From positions 1-43,266 of the forward strand of contig USBS01000003.1 of assembly GCA_900552915.1 (NCBI GenBank): 43,266 bases of DNA. The letters run 5' to 3'. The notes beneath the pieces were generated by a model. That model saw nothing but the letters and a program-made list of their open reading frames with translations, was not told the origin of the DNA and made no database searches. This DNA comes from an uncultured Sutterella sp. (GTDB lineage Bacteria; Pseudomonadota; Gammaproteobacteria; Burkholderiales; Burkholderiaceae_F). How positions within the stretch are numbered: position 1 is the first letter of the stretch; each line of letters starts with the position of its first letter. The translations under genes and the position numbers were made by a program. Shown here piece after piece: positions 32,625-40,470 of this stretch.

Positions 32625-34109
32625 GTGACAGAGCCCGACGACAAAATTGAAGAGCTCTTGACGCCGGACGACGATCTCCTGTCGCGCGACCCGGAGATGG
32701 CCAACCGCGCCCTCGAGCGCATTTCTCAGATTTTCGAAGAGCAGGCCGAACGCGGCAGCGTCTCCGGCAATGATCCAGAAGAACCCGATGCCGCAGCGCT
32801 CGACTCGACTTCGCAATCTGAACTCACCGAAGTTCTAAGCGACCTTCACCCTGCCGATATTGCCCATATTCTCGAGGCGTTGCCGCCCGAGCAACGTCTC
32901 GCGGTCTGGAATCTCGTGCGGCACGAGCACGAGGGCGATGTGCTCGTGGAGGTCAGTGAGGGCGTTCGCGAAACCCTGATCGAAGCGATGGATCGCGAAG
33001 AGCTCGTCGACGCGGTCGAGGGGCTCGATACCGACGAAATTGCCGACTTGGTCGACGACTTGCCGCCCGATGTGGTGGCCGAGGTTCAGGAAGGCTTGTC
33101 GCACGAAGAGCGCGCACAATTGCGCGCGGCCATGAGTTACCCCGAAGAGAGTGTGGGTGCGCGCATGGACTTTGAAATGATTTCGATTCGGCAGGACGTT
33201 TCTCTGGAGATCGTTCTCAAGTTCCTGCGCCGATTCGATTCGCTTCCGGATCACACCGATCAGCTGTTTGTCGTTGATCGACAGGGCAAATTTTTGGGCG
33301 CTTTGCCTGTGGCGCAGATTTTGGTGCACGAGCCTTCGAAGTCTGTGGCTTCCCTCATGCAGTCCGATATTCTGACGCTCAACCCGCTCGATGACGCAAG
33401 CGATGCGGCGCAGGCGTTCGAACGATACGACTTGGTGAGTTCGCCGGTGGTTGATGAAGCCGGCCGTTTGGTCGGGCGTCTCACCGTGAACGAAGTCGTT
33501 GACGTGATTCGTGAAGAAAGCGCCGAAGATGCCTATGCCGCCGTCGGTTTGGATGAAGAGCAGGATATTTTCGGCAGTGTCTGGGATTCGGCCAAGAGCC
33601 GTTGGGTATGGCTGGGCGTTAATTTGTGCACGGCCTTTTTCGCTTCACGCGTGATCAGCGCTTTTGACGGTACGATCGCCAAAGTGGTGGCGCTGGCCGC
33701 TTTGATGCCCGTTGTGGCCGGTATGGCCGGTAATTCGGGCAATCAGACGCTTACGCTGCTTGTTCGGTCCATGGCGATGGGACAGGTGACGGATTCCAAT
33801 ACCGGGCGACTGCTGCGCAAGGAACTGCTTGTGGCAGTCCTCAATGGCCTTGTTTGGGGCATGATTGCCGGCTTGTGCGTCTGGGGTTTGTACCACGACA
33901 GCGCTCAGGGAATGATGCTCGGCGCCGTGATGGCCTTGGCGATGCTTCTAAACATTGTGCTCGGTGCGGCCATGGGGCTTGCTGTTCCGTTGGTGCTCAA
34001 ATATCTGGGTAAAGATCCTGCGATGGGCGGCTCGGTGCTGCTGACTTTCATGACGGACTCGGGCGGCTTTTTGATTTTCCTGGGTTTGGCCTCGGTGTTT
34101 TTCCATTGA
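32625..34109 (+). CDS. mgtE: Magnesium transporter MgtE
   Basis: MgtE is a dimeric Mg2+ channel gated by cytosolic magnesium. It is 494 residues. A charged N-terminal extension comes first (~1-65). Next is the N domain (helical, LHPADIAHILEALPPEQR), then two CBS domains (~175-300). About five membrane helices follow from ~335, including the pore-lining AGMAGNSGNQTLTLLVRSMAMG. The acidic residues at the N/CBS interface that sense Mg2+ are plentiful. The start is GTG at 32625 with AAGGAGA at 32612-32618. In other Burkholderiales tonB/mtgA-type genes often follow aroE instead. Confidence 0.95.
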   Translation: MTEPDDKIEELLTPDDDLLSRDPEMANRALERISQIFEEQAERGSVSGNDPEEPDAAALDSTSQSELTEVLSDLHPADIAHILEALPPEQRLAVWNLVRHEHEGDVLVEVSEGVRETLIEAMDREELVDAVEGLDTDEIADLVDDLPPDVVAEVQEGLSHEERAQLRAAMSYPEESVGARMDFEMISIRQDVSLEIVLKFLRRFDSLPDHTDQLFVVDRQGKFLGALPVAQILVHEPSKSVASLMQSDILTLNPLDDASDAAQAFERYDLVSSPVVDEAGRLVGRLTVNEVVDVIREESAEDAYAAVGLDEEQDIFGSVWDSAKSRWVWLGVNLCTAFFASRVISAFDGTIAKVVALAALMPVVAGMAGNSGNQTLTLLVRSMAMGQVTDSNTGRLLRKELLVAVLNGLVWGMIAGLCVWGLYHDSAQGMMLGAVMALAMLLNIVLGAAMGLAVPLVLKYLGKDPAMGGSVLLTFMTDSGGFLIFLGLASVFFH

Positions 34110-34200
34110 GCAAGATGCGCCGTATTTGCTAGGAAACGTTAAGAGTTGTAGCTGCGCTCTGCAATTGCTTCAATTTTCACCTTCGAATGGCCCAAAAAAG

Positions 34201-34229
34201 TTCCGGTCGAGGTAAAGTCGTCTTATAGA
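34201..34229 (+). promoter_or_regulatory. Possible promoter of the glycine-zipper lipoprotein gene
   Basis: TTCCGG (34201-34206), 17 bases, TATAGA (34224-34229), 72 bases before the start codon. The -35 is weak. The rest of the 192-base gap after mgtE shows nothing else. Confidence 0.45.
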
Positions 34230-34301
34230 AATGAACTTTGACGGAGCGCACGCAGGGCTGTTTCAACGGCCGCTCGTCGGTGCGTTCAAGAGAGACTTAA
34301 G

Positions 34302-34826
34302 ATGAAAACGAAAATTGCCACACTCTGCGCTCTTTGTTCCGCTTGTTTGATTGCCGGCTGCGCCAACGACGGCACCGCGTACCGTTCCGATGTGTATTCG
34401 ACGTCTATGGTCAACCAGGCTCAGGAAGTCAAAACTGTGCAGATCATTGCCGTGATGCCGGCTCGCATAGCCGTCAACAACCGTGCCGAACGAAGCGAAA
34501 CCTCCACGATGGGCATGATTCTGGGTGCCTTGGCCGGCGCTGCCGTCGGCGCATCGGTGAGTGATTCGCCCGACGCCGTCATTGCGGGTACGGTCGGCGG
34601 TGCTGCGCTCGGCAACCTTGCCGGCAAGGGTGTTGGCGGCGGTACGCAGAACTTCGTCGACGGCGTGCAGATCACGTTCCGCTACGACGACAAGATCTTT
34701 AACTCCGCGCAGGTCGGCCGCCTTTGCGAATTCAAGACCGGCACGGCGATCATGGTTTCGCCTGCCCCCAACGAAACGCGCATTCAGCCGAACAATCCCT
34801 GGGGATGCGGATCGTCTCAGAAGTGA
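34302..34826 (+). CDS. Glycine-zipper outer-membrane lipoprotein (SlyB/Pcp-like)
   Basis: A 174-residue lipoprotein. The signal peptide ends in the lipobox LIAGC (lipidated Cys near residue 20). A glycine-zipper hairpin follows, GMILGALAGAAVGASV and AGTVGGAALGNLAGKGVGGG, which can insert in or lie on the outer membrane. The C-terminal part (VQITFRYDDKIFNSAQVGR) matches the SlyB/Pcp-type folded end. Such proteins are linked to envelope stress and magnesium response in other bacteria. It lies downstream of mgtE but has its own promoter. It precedes the coiled-coil protein by 15 bases, likely co-transcribed. Confidence 0.82.
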   Translation: MKTKIATLCALCSACLIAGCANDGTAYRSDVYSTSMVNQAQEVKTVQIIAVMPARIAVNNRAERSETSTMGMILGALAGAAVGASVSDSPDAVIAGTVGGAALGNLAGKGVGGGTQNFVDGVQITFRYDDKIFNSAQVGRLCEFKTGTAIMVSPAPNETRIQPNNPWGCGSSQK

Positions 34827-34841
34827 TGTCGGAGGATTGAG

Positions 34842-35327
34842 ATGAAAAAGGTATTGATTGCAGTTTCTCTGGCAATTGCTTCGGCTGCAGGATGGGCTCA
34901 GAGTGCTTCTGTTCCGCCCGATTACCCTGGACAGGCCGCACAGTATTCGACCAATCCCGTGGATGCGCAGATTGAGGCGGTCCGCCGCAATTACGAGGAC
35001 GTGCGTGCTCGTGCTCAGGCTCGCCTGGATGCGGAGCGACAGGCCGAGAAGGCGGAGGCGGCTGCAAAGGCTCGGGCTCAGGCGCAGGAACGGGCTCGCG
35101 CGCAGGCTGCGGCTCAGGCTCGAGCCAAGGAAGCAGCCCGTAAAGCGGCCAAGCAGGAGAAGTACCAAGACGAAGAGCGCGAAATTGATCTTGAAATGAA
35201 GAGGCTTGATCTGCGCGCCAAAAAGAGCGACATCGAGGTGCGTGAAGCGATCAATCGCGAAAAAGTCCGCCGCGCGAACGAAATCGTCGAGCGTGAATTC
35301 TTAGACGGCCCCACCGCGCAAAAGTAA
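34842..35327 (+). CDS. Exported Ala/Arg-rich coiled-coil protein (DUF5384-like)
   Basis: A 161-residue secreted protein. Residues 1-19 are a signal peptide with an AxA-type end (GWA-QS). Residues ~48-115 are an almost uninterrupted Ala/Arg/Glu/Lys/Gln helix, predicted coiled coil. The C-terminal ~45 residues (DEEREIDLEMKRLDLRAKKSDI ... ANEIVEREF) resemble the end of DUF5384 proteins; this match is from memory and tentative. No function is known. It pairs with the glycine-zipper lipoprotein, so both may act in the periplasm or at the outer membrane. A plus-strand terminator follows inside the convergent KTSC gene. Confidence 0.7.
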   Translation: MKKVLIAVSLAIASAAGWAQSASVPPDYPGQAAQYSTNPVDAQIEAVRRNYEDVRARAQARLDAERQAEKAEAAAKARAQAQERARAQAAAQARAKEAARKAAKQEKYQDEEREIDLEMKRLDLRAKKSDIEVREAINREKVRRANEIVEREFLDGPTAQK

Positions 35328-35334
35328 AGAGACT

Positions 35335-35352
35335 GCCGAAGCACCTTACGGC
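35335..35352 (-). terminator. Weak terminator of the KTSC gene
   Basis: Minus strand: GCCG(T)AAG-GTG-CTTCGGC, a 7-bp stem with one bulge, followed by AGTCTCTTTACTTTT. It lies just after the KTSC stop. Confidence 0.4.
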
Positions 35353-35368
35353 GCAATGAAAAGGACGA

Positions 35369-35656
35369 TCAATCCCCGAAGAGTTTTCTGAGCTCGTCGG
35401 GGATTCCTTTTTTGACGGGCTTGGCTTTGTCCTGCAGGGTTTTGGCGGAGAGTTCGCTTGCCGTGTACTCTTCCTCGATCACATCGTGGTAATAGCTCAC
35501 GGGCTCAGCTGAAGAAAGAAAGCGCTCGGCAACTTCGCTGCCGACATCTTCATAACGCAACACGCGTTTGGTATCGAATTCGATGTCGAGGGACCGGGTG
35601 AGCGGGTCGTAGCCGGCTGAAACGATGCCTCCGCGGTGAATTGGCCTTCTAAGCAT
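35369..35656 (-). CDS. KTSC-domain protein
   Basis: A 95-residue protein. The KTSC-like core is GIVSAGYDPLTRSLDIEF then DTKRVLRYEDVGSEVAERFLS and YYHDVI. The eponymous K-T-S-C residues are not literally conserved (VSAGYD in place of xSxGYD is normal). KTSC is a small RNA-associated beta domain of uncertain function, seen at the end of lysyl-tRNA synthetases and alone. The charged tail (TLQDKAKPVKKGIPDELRKLF) is extra. I start at the ATG at 35656, with GGAGA upstream, because the longer frame is not family-like. Divergent from recR. Confidence 0.72.
   Translation of the reverse strand: MLRRPIHRGGIVSAGYDPLTRSLDIEFDTKRVLRYEDVGSEVAERFLSSAEPVSYYHDVIEEEYTASELSAKTLQDKAKPVKKGIPDELRKLFGD
35371..35413 (+). 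terminator. Terminator of the lipoprotein pair, inside the 3' end of the convergent KTSC gene
   Basis: AATCCCCGA (35371-35379) pairs with TCGGGGATT (35397-35405), 17-base loop, followed by CC and six T (35408-35413). It would end plus-strand transcription while encoding the C-terminus of KTSC on the other strand. Confidence 0.55.
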
Positions 35657-35765
35657 AGACAGTCTCCGAAAACTCCGGCAAAAGCCTTTTAACCGATTAT
35701 AGGTCTGCGGCATGGATACAATGCAGGAAAATGACTCAAGATCCGCTTTCTTTCGCAAAACGTCC

Positions 35766-36377
35766 ATGGCCGACAGCAGCATTCATCCCGATGAGCGCAT
35801 TGCTCAACTTGAAGAACTTTTTTCCTCTCTGCCGGGGCTCGGTCCTCGTTCGGCGTCACGTTTGGTTGCCGAGCTGCTGACTGTTCGTCGTCGTGAAGCG
35901 CAGGAATTGTCCGATGCGCTTAAGGAAACGCTGCGGCTTGTACACCATTGCCCCCGGTGTCATACGCTCACGACACAACCGTTGTGCAGTTTTTGCGCCG
36001 ATGCTTCGCGCGACAATTCGCGGCTTTGCGTAGTGGAAAGCGTGGCCGACCAAAAGGCGGTGGAAGCGAGCATTTCATACCGCGGCGGTTATTTTGTGTT
36101 GATGGGTCGCGTCAATCCTTTGGAGGGAACAGCACCGGAAACGCTTGGACTCGCATTGCTTTTCAGGCGTATTGAAGAGGATCGGGTTCGGGAGGTGATT
36201 CTTGCCACAAGCTATACGCCCGAAGGTGATGTGACGGCGCATCTGATTGCGGCGGCCGTTCGCAAGCGTTTTCCCGATGTGAGGGTGACTCGTTTGGCCA
36301 AGGGGCTGCCTACCGGAGTTGAACTCGAATATGCGGATGTAGCAAGTATCGCTGCGGCGGTGGCCGAACGGCACTGA
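35766..36377 (+). CDS. recR: Recombination mediator protein RecR
   Basis: RecR, with RecO/RecF, loads RecA on gapped DNA. It is 203 residues from the ATG at 35766, the family length. The start could instead be the in-frame ATG at 35712, which adds 18 atypical residues; neither has a good ribosome site. Features are the HhH-like SSLPGLGPRSASRLVAEL, a four-Cys zinc finger CPRCHTLTTQPLCSFC, and a Toprim domain (LCVVESVADQKAVEAS ... EVILATSYTPEGDVTAHLI). In Burkholderiales recR normally follows dnaX and ybaB; neither is here. TACAAT at 35717-35722 could be its -10 box. Confidence 0.93.
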   Translation: MADSSIHPDERIAQLEELFSSLPGLGPRSASRLVAELLTVRRREAQELSDALKETLRLVHHCPRCHTLTTQPLCSFCADASRDNSRLCVVESVADQKAVEASISYRGGYFVLMGRVNPLEGTAPETLGLALLFRRIEEDRVREVILATSYTPEGDVTAHLIAAAVRKRFPDVRVTRLAKGLPTGVELEYADVASIAAAVAERH

Positions 36378-36429
36378 TTTTCGTCAAACATCGAGCGGAA
36401 ATCGGTGACCGGGCAGTTCACTTCTTGCT

Positions 36430-36457
36430 TTGAGCGCTAAATTCCAAGGCATATCAA
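36430..36457 (+). promoter_or_regulatory. Possible promoter of the AEC transporter gene
   Basis: TTGAGC (36430-36435), 16 bases, TATCAA (36452-36457), 49 bases before the start codon. Confidence 0.5.
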
Positions 36458-36506
36458 GGAAAAAACGGAAGACGGCGGAAACTCGGCCGTCGATTGGGTG
36501 TGCACG

Positions 36507-37469
36507 ATGCTTGAAGCGGTTTTGCATTCGGCCGAAGCGGTTCTCGTTTTGTTTTCGATTGCCTACGTCGGGTTCGAAACGTCTCGGCGCGGTTGGTATA
36601 ACGATGACAGCCGCAGGCTGATGGCGAGGCTTGTCAATCTCTGTCTGCCGCTGTTTCTTTTTTATAACGTCACGTCCAAATTCACGCACGAAGACCTGAT
36701 GAATGTGCTGCAGGTGGCGGGGTTGCCGTTTCTCACCGTGGGCTTCAATTGGTTGGTTTCGGTTGTCATTGTGAAGTTGGGCTGGGTGCACAAGGAGATT
36801 GCGGGGGCCTTCATTGCCTGTTTTACGGGCGCTACCGTCACATTTCTGGGCATTCCCGTTATTTCGATTATGTTCGGCGAGCAGGCAATCGGCTATTTGC
36901 TCGTCTACTTTTTTGCCAACGTGATTTTCATTTGGACGATCGGTCTTTACGGTGTCCAACTCGATGGCGTGCACCGTGCAGGCCGCGCGCAGCCGAGGCT
37001 TTTTTCGGTTCGCAGCATCAAGATGTTCTTTCAGCCGCCGCTGCAGGGCTTTTTGCTCGGCGTTATTTTTGTGGTGCTGGCGCTGCCTGTGCCCGAACCG
37101 CTGATGATGATTACGCGCGACCTGGGGCGTGTTACCTCTCCTTTGGCTCTTGTCTTCATCGGCATGACGATTCAGCACATTGGCTTCGAAAAAATCAAGC
37201 ATATCCCGCGGGAGGTTTGGTTCATTCTTTTTTCCTGCTTTGTACTGCGCCCGTTGGTGATGTACTTTGCAACAGGGTGGGCCGGCATGGAAAGCGATGT
37301 GCGGCAGGTCTTCATCGTGTCGTCGTGCATGCCGGTCTCATCGGTTATCGGCGTACTTGCCAAAAATTACGGTGCCGATGAGGCATTCTGCTCGGAAGCT
37401 ATCGGCATTTCGACACTTTCGCTTTTGGTGGCGCTGCCCGTCATCCTCATTTTCGTACGAATGATCTGA
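36507..37469 (+). CDS. AEC-family (auxin efflux carrier-like) transporter
   Basis: A 320-residue inner-membrane protein with about ten hydrophobic segments in two five-helix halves. The break in the second half (SSCMPVSSVIGVLAKNYGADEAFCSEAIGIST) and LVNLCLPLFLFYNVTSKF in the first are AEC hallmarks. Bacterial AEC members export or take up organic acids such as malate or malonate; the substrate here is unknown. I prefer the ATG at 36507 to an in-frame GTG at 36498. It converges on the AbgA-like gene, so an amidohydrolase-transporter link is possible but not shown. Confidence 0.85.
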   Translation: MLEAVLHSAEAVLVLFSIAYVGFETSRRGWYNDDSRRLMARLVNLCLPLFLFYNVTSKFTHEDLMNVLQVAGLPFLTVGFNWLVSVVIVKLGWVHKEIAGAFIACFTGATVTFLGIPVISIMFGEQAIGYLLVYFFANVIFIWTIGLYGVQLDGVHRAGRAQPRLFSVRSIKMFFQPPLQGFLLGVIFVVLALPVPEPLMMITRDLGRVTSPLALVFIGMTIQHIGFEKIKHIPREVWFILFSCFVLRPLVMYFATGWAGMESDVRQVFIVSSCMPVSSVIGVLAKNYGADEAFCSEAIGISTLSLLVALPVILIFVRMI

Positions 37470-37482
37470 TTTCCGAGGACAC

Positions 37483-37548
37483 AAAAATCCGCCGGGTCTT
37501 TTGTGTCGGACACCGGCGGCTTGCGCGTGCCCCGCTTCGGTACGGGGC
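37483..37548 (-). terminator. Terminator of the AbgA-like gene
   Basis: Minus strand: GCCCCG/CGGGGC hairpin (37548-37529), then CCGCCGG/CCGGCGG (37519-37513 with 37495-37489) followed by ATTTTTG. The second hairpin has the U-tract. The pair fills the gap to the convergent AEC gene. Confidence 0.65.
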
Positions 37549-37562
37549 GAGAATAGGCAGTT

Positions 37563-38834
37563 TTACTTCAGAATCGACGGAATGATGTGCGTCCACACTT
37601 CAAGTGCCGTATCGAGATCCTTTTCATTGATGTCAAACGTGGCCGTATGGTGGCCGGACGGACGATCGGATCCCCACAGGAAGAAGGCGGCTTTGCCGCC
37701 GTGCGCCTGCACGCGGCGTGCCAGGATCGTCGCGTCTTCGCTGCCGCCGAAGTTCAAAGCCTTGTCGACGACAGTGACGCCTTCGGTGGCGCGGCCGGCG
37801 GCGTTGAGAATATCTACAAGTTCCTGATCGGCCGTCAGATCGACGGCTTCGCCCATCTTGCGCATTTCATACGTCACGCCGAAGCTCATGGCCACCCCCT
37901 TGCAGATGTTGGTGACCTGATCGACCATGTACTGGTTGATTTCGCCTGTTTCGCCTCGCACTTCGAGCTTCATCACGGCTTTGCTCGGGATGACGTTGCG
38001 GCCTTCGCCCGCGATGAGTTGACCGATATTGATGCGGGTCATGCCTTCGGAGTGACGTGAACTCCCGAGCATCTGAACGGTGGCATTGGCTGCGGCGGCA
38101 AGCGCATTGCGACCGTCCTGAGGACATGCACCTGCGTGAGCGGGCTTGCCGTGGAACGTAACGTCGAACTTGGTGGTGCACAGATACCCGTAGAGATTTG
38201 TGGCAAGTTCGCCCGACTTGGCGCTCATGGCAACGTGAGAGCCGAGGAAGTAGTCGCAGTCGTCGAGAATGCCGCTTGCTGCCATGCCGGCAGCGCCTCG
38301 TACACCTTCTTCGGCGGGCTGGAAGAGAATCTTGATCTTGCCGGAGAGCTTGTCCTTATTGTCCATTACCCAGTGTGCAACCGCGAGCCCCATCGACATG
38401 TGAGCGTCGTGACCGCAGGCGTGCATAAAGCCGGGGTTTTTGGAAATGAAGCCTTCTTTGGCAGGGATGTGCGTCTCGTCCGTGCATTCGGTCACCGGGA
38501 CGCAGTCGATGTCAAAGCGAACGGCAAGCGTAGGACCGGGGCGGCCGGTATCAAGCACCGCGACGCAGCCCGTGAGTTCCTGCATTTCGGCCAACAGTTC
38601 TTCGCTTACGCCGTTTCGACGAGCTCGTTCGATACCCGCCTTGACGACGGATTCTTCACGACCGAGGCAGGCGTCGGGGTCGACGACCTTACGGCCGAGG
38701 AGTACTTCGTAGCCGTAGCCGCGAAGCGTGTTGACGAGAAAAGCCGTCGTCGTGAATTCCGACCAGCCTTCTTCGGGGTTCTGGTGCAGCTGACGGCGGA
38801 TGCCGACCAATTGATCATGATAAGCGCTGAGCAT
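37563..38834 (-). CDS. M20 amidohydrolase, AbgA-like (p-aminobenzoyl-glutamate hydrolase family)
   Basis: A 423-residue zinc amidohydrolase. It aligns by eye along its length with E. coli AbgA: LDTGRPGP, MHACGHD (137-143, metal ligands), LIFQPAEEG-like FQPAEEG (171-177), AHAGACPQDGRNAL, GSEDAT and SGHHTATFDI. AbgA with AbgB cleaves p-aminobenzoyl-glutamate, a folate breakdown product. Only one subunit-type gene is here and no AbgT transporter, so the true substrate may be another N-acyl amino acid. The ATG at 38834 has an AGGAG just upstream. It is divergent from a second M20 gene of the same length. Confidence 0.85.
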   Translation of the reverse strand: MLSAYHDQLVGIRRQLHQNPEEGWSEFTTTAFLVNTLRGYGYEVLLGRKVVDPDACLGREESVVKAGIERARRNGVSEELLAEMQELTGCVAVLDTGRPGPTLAVRFDIDCVPVTECTDETHIPAKEGFISKNPGFMHACGHDAHMSMGLAVAHWVMDNKDKLSGKIKILFQPAEEGVRGAAGMAASGILDDCDYFLGSHVAMSAKSGELATNLYGYLCTTKFDVTFHGKPAHAGACPQDGRNALAAAANATVQMLGSSRHSEGMTRINIGQLIAGEGRNVIPSKAVMKLEVRGETGEINQYMVDQVTNICKGVAMSFGVTYEMRKMGEAVDLTADQELVDILNAAGRATEGVTVVDKALNFGGSEDATILARRVQAHGGKAAFFLWGSDRPSGHHTATFDINEKDLDTALEVWTHIIPSILK

Positions 38835-39104
38835 TTCCGCAGGCTCCTTGTAAACGATAGTCTCACAGACAAAAACAGATCGGCGGAATTATTCTGCCGC
38901 AGCACAAAAATACCTCAAAATGGGGGTTGTGGAGATGGACAGAATGCGGCTGACTAGACACTAGGTCAAAAATCTAAGCCATCTTTTCAACAAATAGGGG
39001 AAATTTCGAATAATAATAAAGTGGTAATCATGTTGGATTGCCTGCGGTGTTTGAAAAGGCCCGCATGCAAGCCGCATTGCCGAACGAAGAAAGGAAATGT
39101 TTGT
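38835..39104. promoter_or_regulatory. Divergent control region between the two M20 amidohydrolase genes
   Basis: A 270-base AT-rich gap. It holds a near-perfect 19-bp inverted repeat, CGGCGGAAT-T-ATTCTGCCG (38881-38899, one mismatch per arm), located 46 bases from the AbgA-like start. A shorter CTAG-ACA-CTAG lies at 38954-38964. TTCAAC-17-AATAAT upstream of the plus-strand gene is a possible promoter. An operator for a regulator of one or both genes is inference; no regulator gene is adjacent. Confidence 0.4.
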
Positions 39105-40376
39105 ATGGTCGGTGATCTACAGCGCGACGGCGTGAAATTCTGCCGTTCCATCTTTGACACGGTTCGCAAAATGAGTGCGGACGGTTTGGGTGTGACTCGA
39201 CAGGGATACTCGAAGACGGAAACCGAAGTGCTCGAGTATCTCAAGACGATCGGTCAGGAGCTCGCGCTTGAAATCAATACCGATCTTGCGGGCAATGTGT
39301 GGATGTGTCTGCCGGGCAAAAATCGCGAACTGCCGGCTTTTGTGGCGGGAAGTCACGCCGACAGCGTTCCGCAGGGCGGCAACTACGACGGCCTTGCAGG
39401 GATCACGGCGGCCTTGGCCGTCGCCTGGTGGATGCGTCGCATCGGCTACCAGCCGGAACGCGATTTCATGGTGCTGATGATGCGTTGCGAAGAATCCAGC
39501 TTCTTCGGAAAAGCTTATGTCGGATCGCTTGCTCTGACCGGAAAGCTTACGCTTGCCGACACGGCTTTGAAGCATCGTACGCTTGACACGACACTAGGGG
39601 AATGCATTTCGGCCTGCGGTTTTGTTCCCGCGGATATCACGGCAGGGCGTCCGTTGGTGGAGCTCGATAAGATTGCCGCTTTCGTCGAATTGCATATTGA
39701 ACAGGGGCCGACGCTCGATAGCTCGGAGACCGAGCGCGTCGGCATTGTTACGGGCATCCGCGGCAACGTGCGGCACAAGAAGGTGACCTGTCTCGGACAA
39801 ACCGCCCACTCGGGCGCCGTCGACAAGCAGTATCGTCACGATGCCGTGATGGCTACGGCCGATCTGATCAACCGCATGGATAAGCACTGGGATGAGTGGC
39901 TTGCCAAGGGTGAGGATCTGGTCTTTACAGTGGGCGTGCTCAAAACGTCCCCAACGGCGGCGATTTCCGTTATTCCCGGTGAAACGACGTTTACGGTGGA
40001 CATGCGCAGTCTTTCCGTGGATACCTGTGAAAGATTCCATGCGCTTATGCTGCAGGAAGCCGAAGCAGTGGCCGAAAAGCGCGGCGTTAAATTCGAATTT
40101 GACCGCAAAATCGTGACAGATTCGGCAAAAGTCGATGCGGCGCTGTCGGAGCGCATTGCGCGAGCTGCACGCAGCGCCGACATTCCTGTGAGAAGACTTG
40201 CGAGCGGTGCCGGCCACGACGCAGCCGTGATCGGAAACAGCGGCGTGCCGGTGGCAATGATTTTCGTCGCCAATCAGAACGGTTCTCACAATCCGTACGA
40301 ATCCATGAAGATCGATGACTTCATGAAGGGCGTCAGCCTTTTGTGGCACACGGTGCGCGATTACGACGCAAAGTAG
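39105..40376 (+). CDS. M20 Zn-dependent amidase/carbamoylase, AllC/HyuC-like
   Basis: A 423-residue enzyme of the allantoate amidohydrolase / N-carbamoyl-L-amino acid hydrolase group. Metal and substrate motifs are GSHADSVPQGGNYDG (82-96), RCEESSFFG (127-135), FVELHIEQGPTLDSS, LGQTAHSGAVDKQYRHDA, SGAGHDAAV and GSHNPYESM. Such enzymes release ammonia from ureido or amide nitrogen. No other purine or hydantoin genes are present, so the substrate remains open. I start at the ATG at 39105 (AAGGA at 39091-39095); the longer frame begins in low-complexity residues. Confidence 0.85.
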   Translation: MVGDLQRDGVKFCRSIFDTVRKMSADGLGVTRQGYSKTETEVLEYLKTIGQELALEINTDLAGNVWMCLPGKNRELPAFVAGSHADSVPQGGNYDGLAGITAALAVAWWMRRIGYQPERDFMVLMMRCEESSFFGKAYVGSLALTGKLTLADTALKHRTLDTTLGECISACGFVPADITAGRPLVELDKIAAFVELHIEQGPTLDSSETERVGIVTGIRGNVRHKKVTCLGQTAHSGAVDKQYRHDAVMATADLINRMDKHWDEWLAKGEDLVFTVGVLKTSPTAAISVIPGETTFTVDMRSLSVDTCERFHALMLQEAEAVAEKRGVKFEFDRKIVTDSAKVDAALSERIARAARSADIPVRRLASGAGHDAAVIGNSGVPVAMIFVANQNGSHNPYESMKIDDFMKGVSLLWHTVRDYDAK

Positions 40377-40470
40377 AGATTTGAGCGCTGTCCTTAACGG
40401 ATGGTGAGCAGAAAAACAGAGGTCGAACTTTTCAAAAGCTGAGAATCAGCCGAGAAAGTCCAGTTTTCAA

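Noticed and set aside
36384..37202. 272-residue open frame opposite the AEC transporter
   Set aside because: Antisense shadow with highly polar, Asn/His/Arg/Gln-rich content, the mirror of membrane-segment codons.
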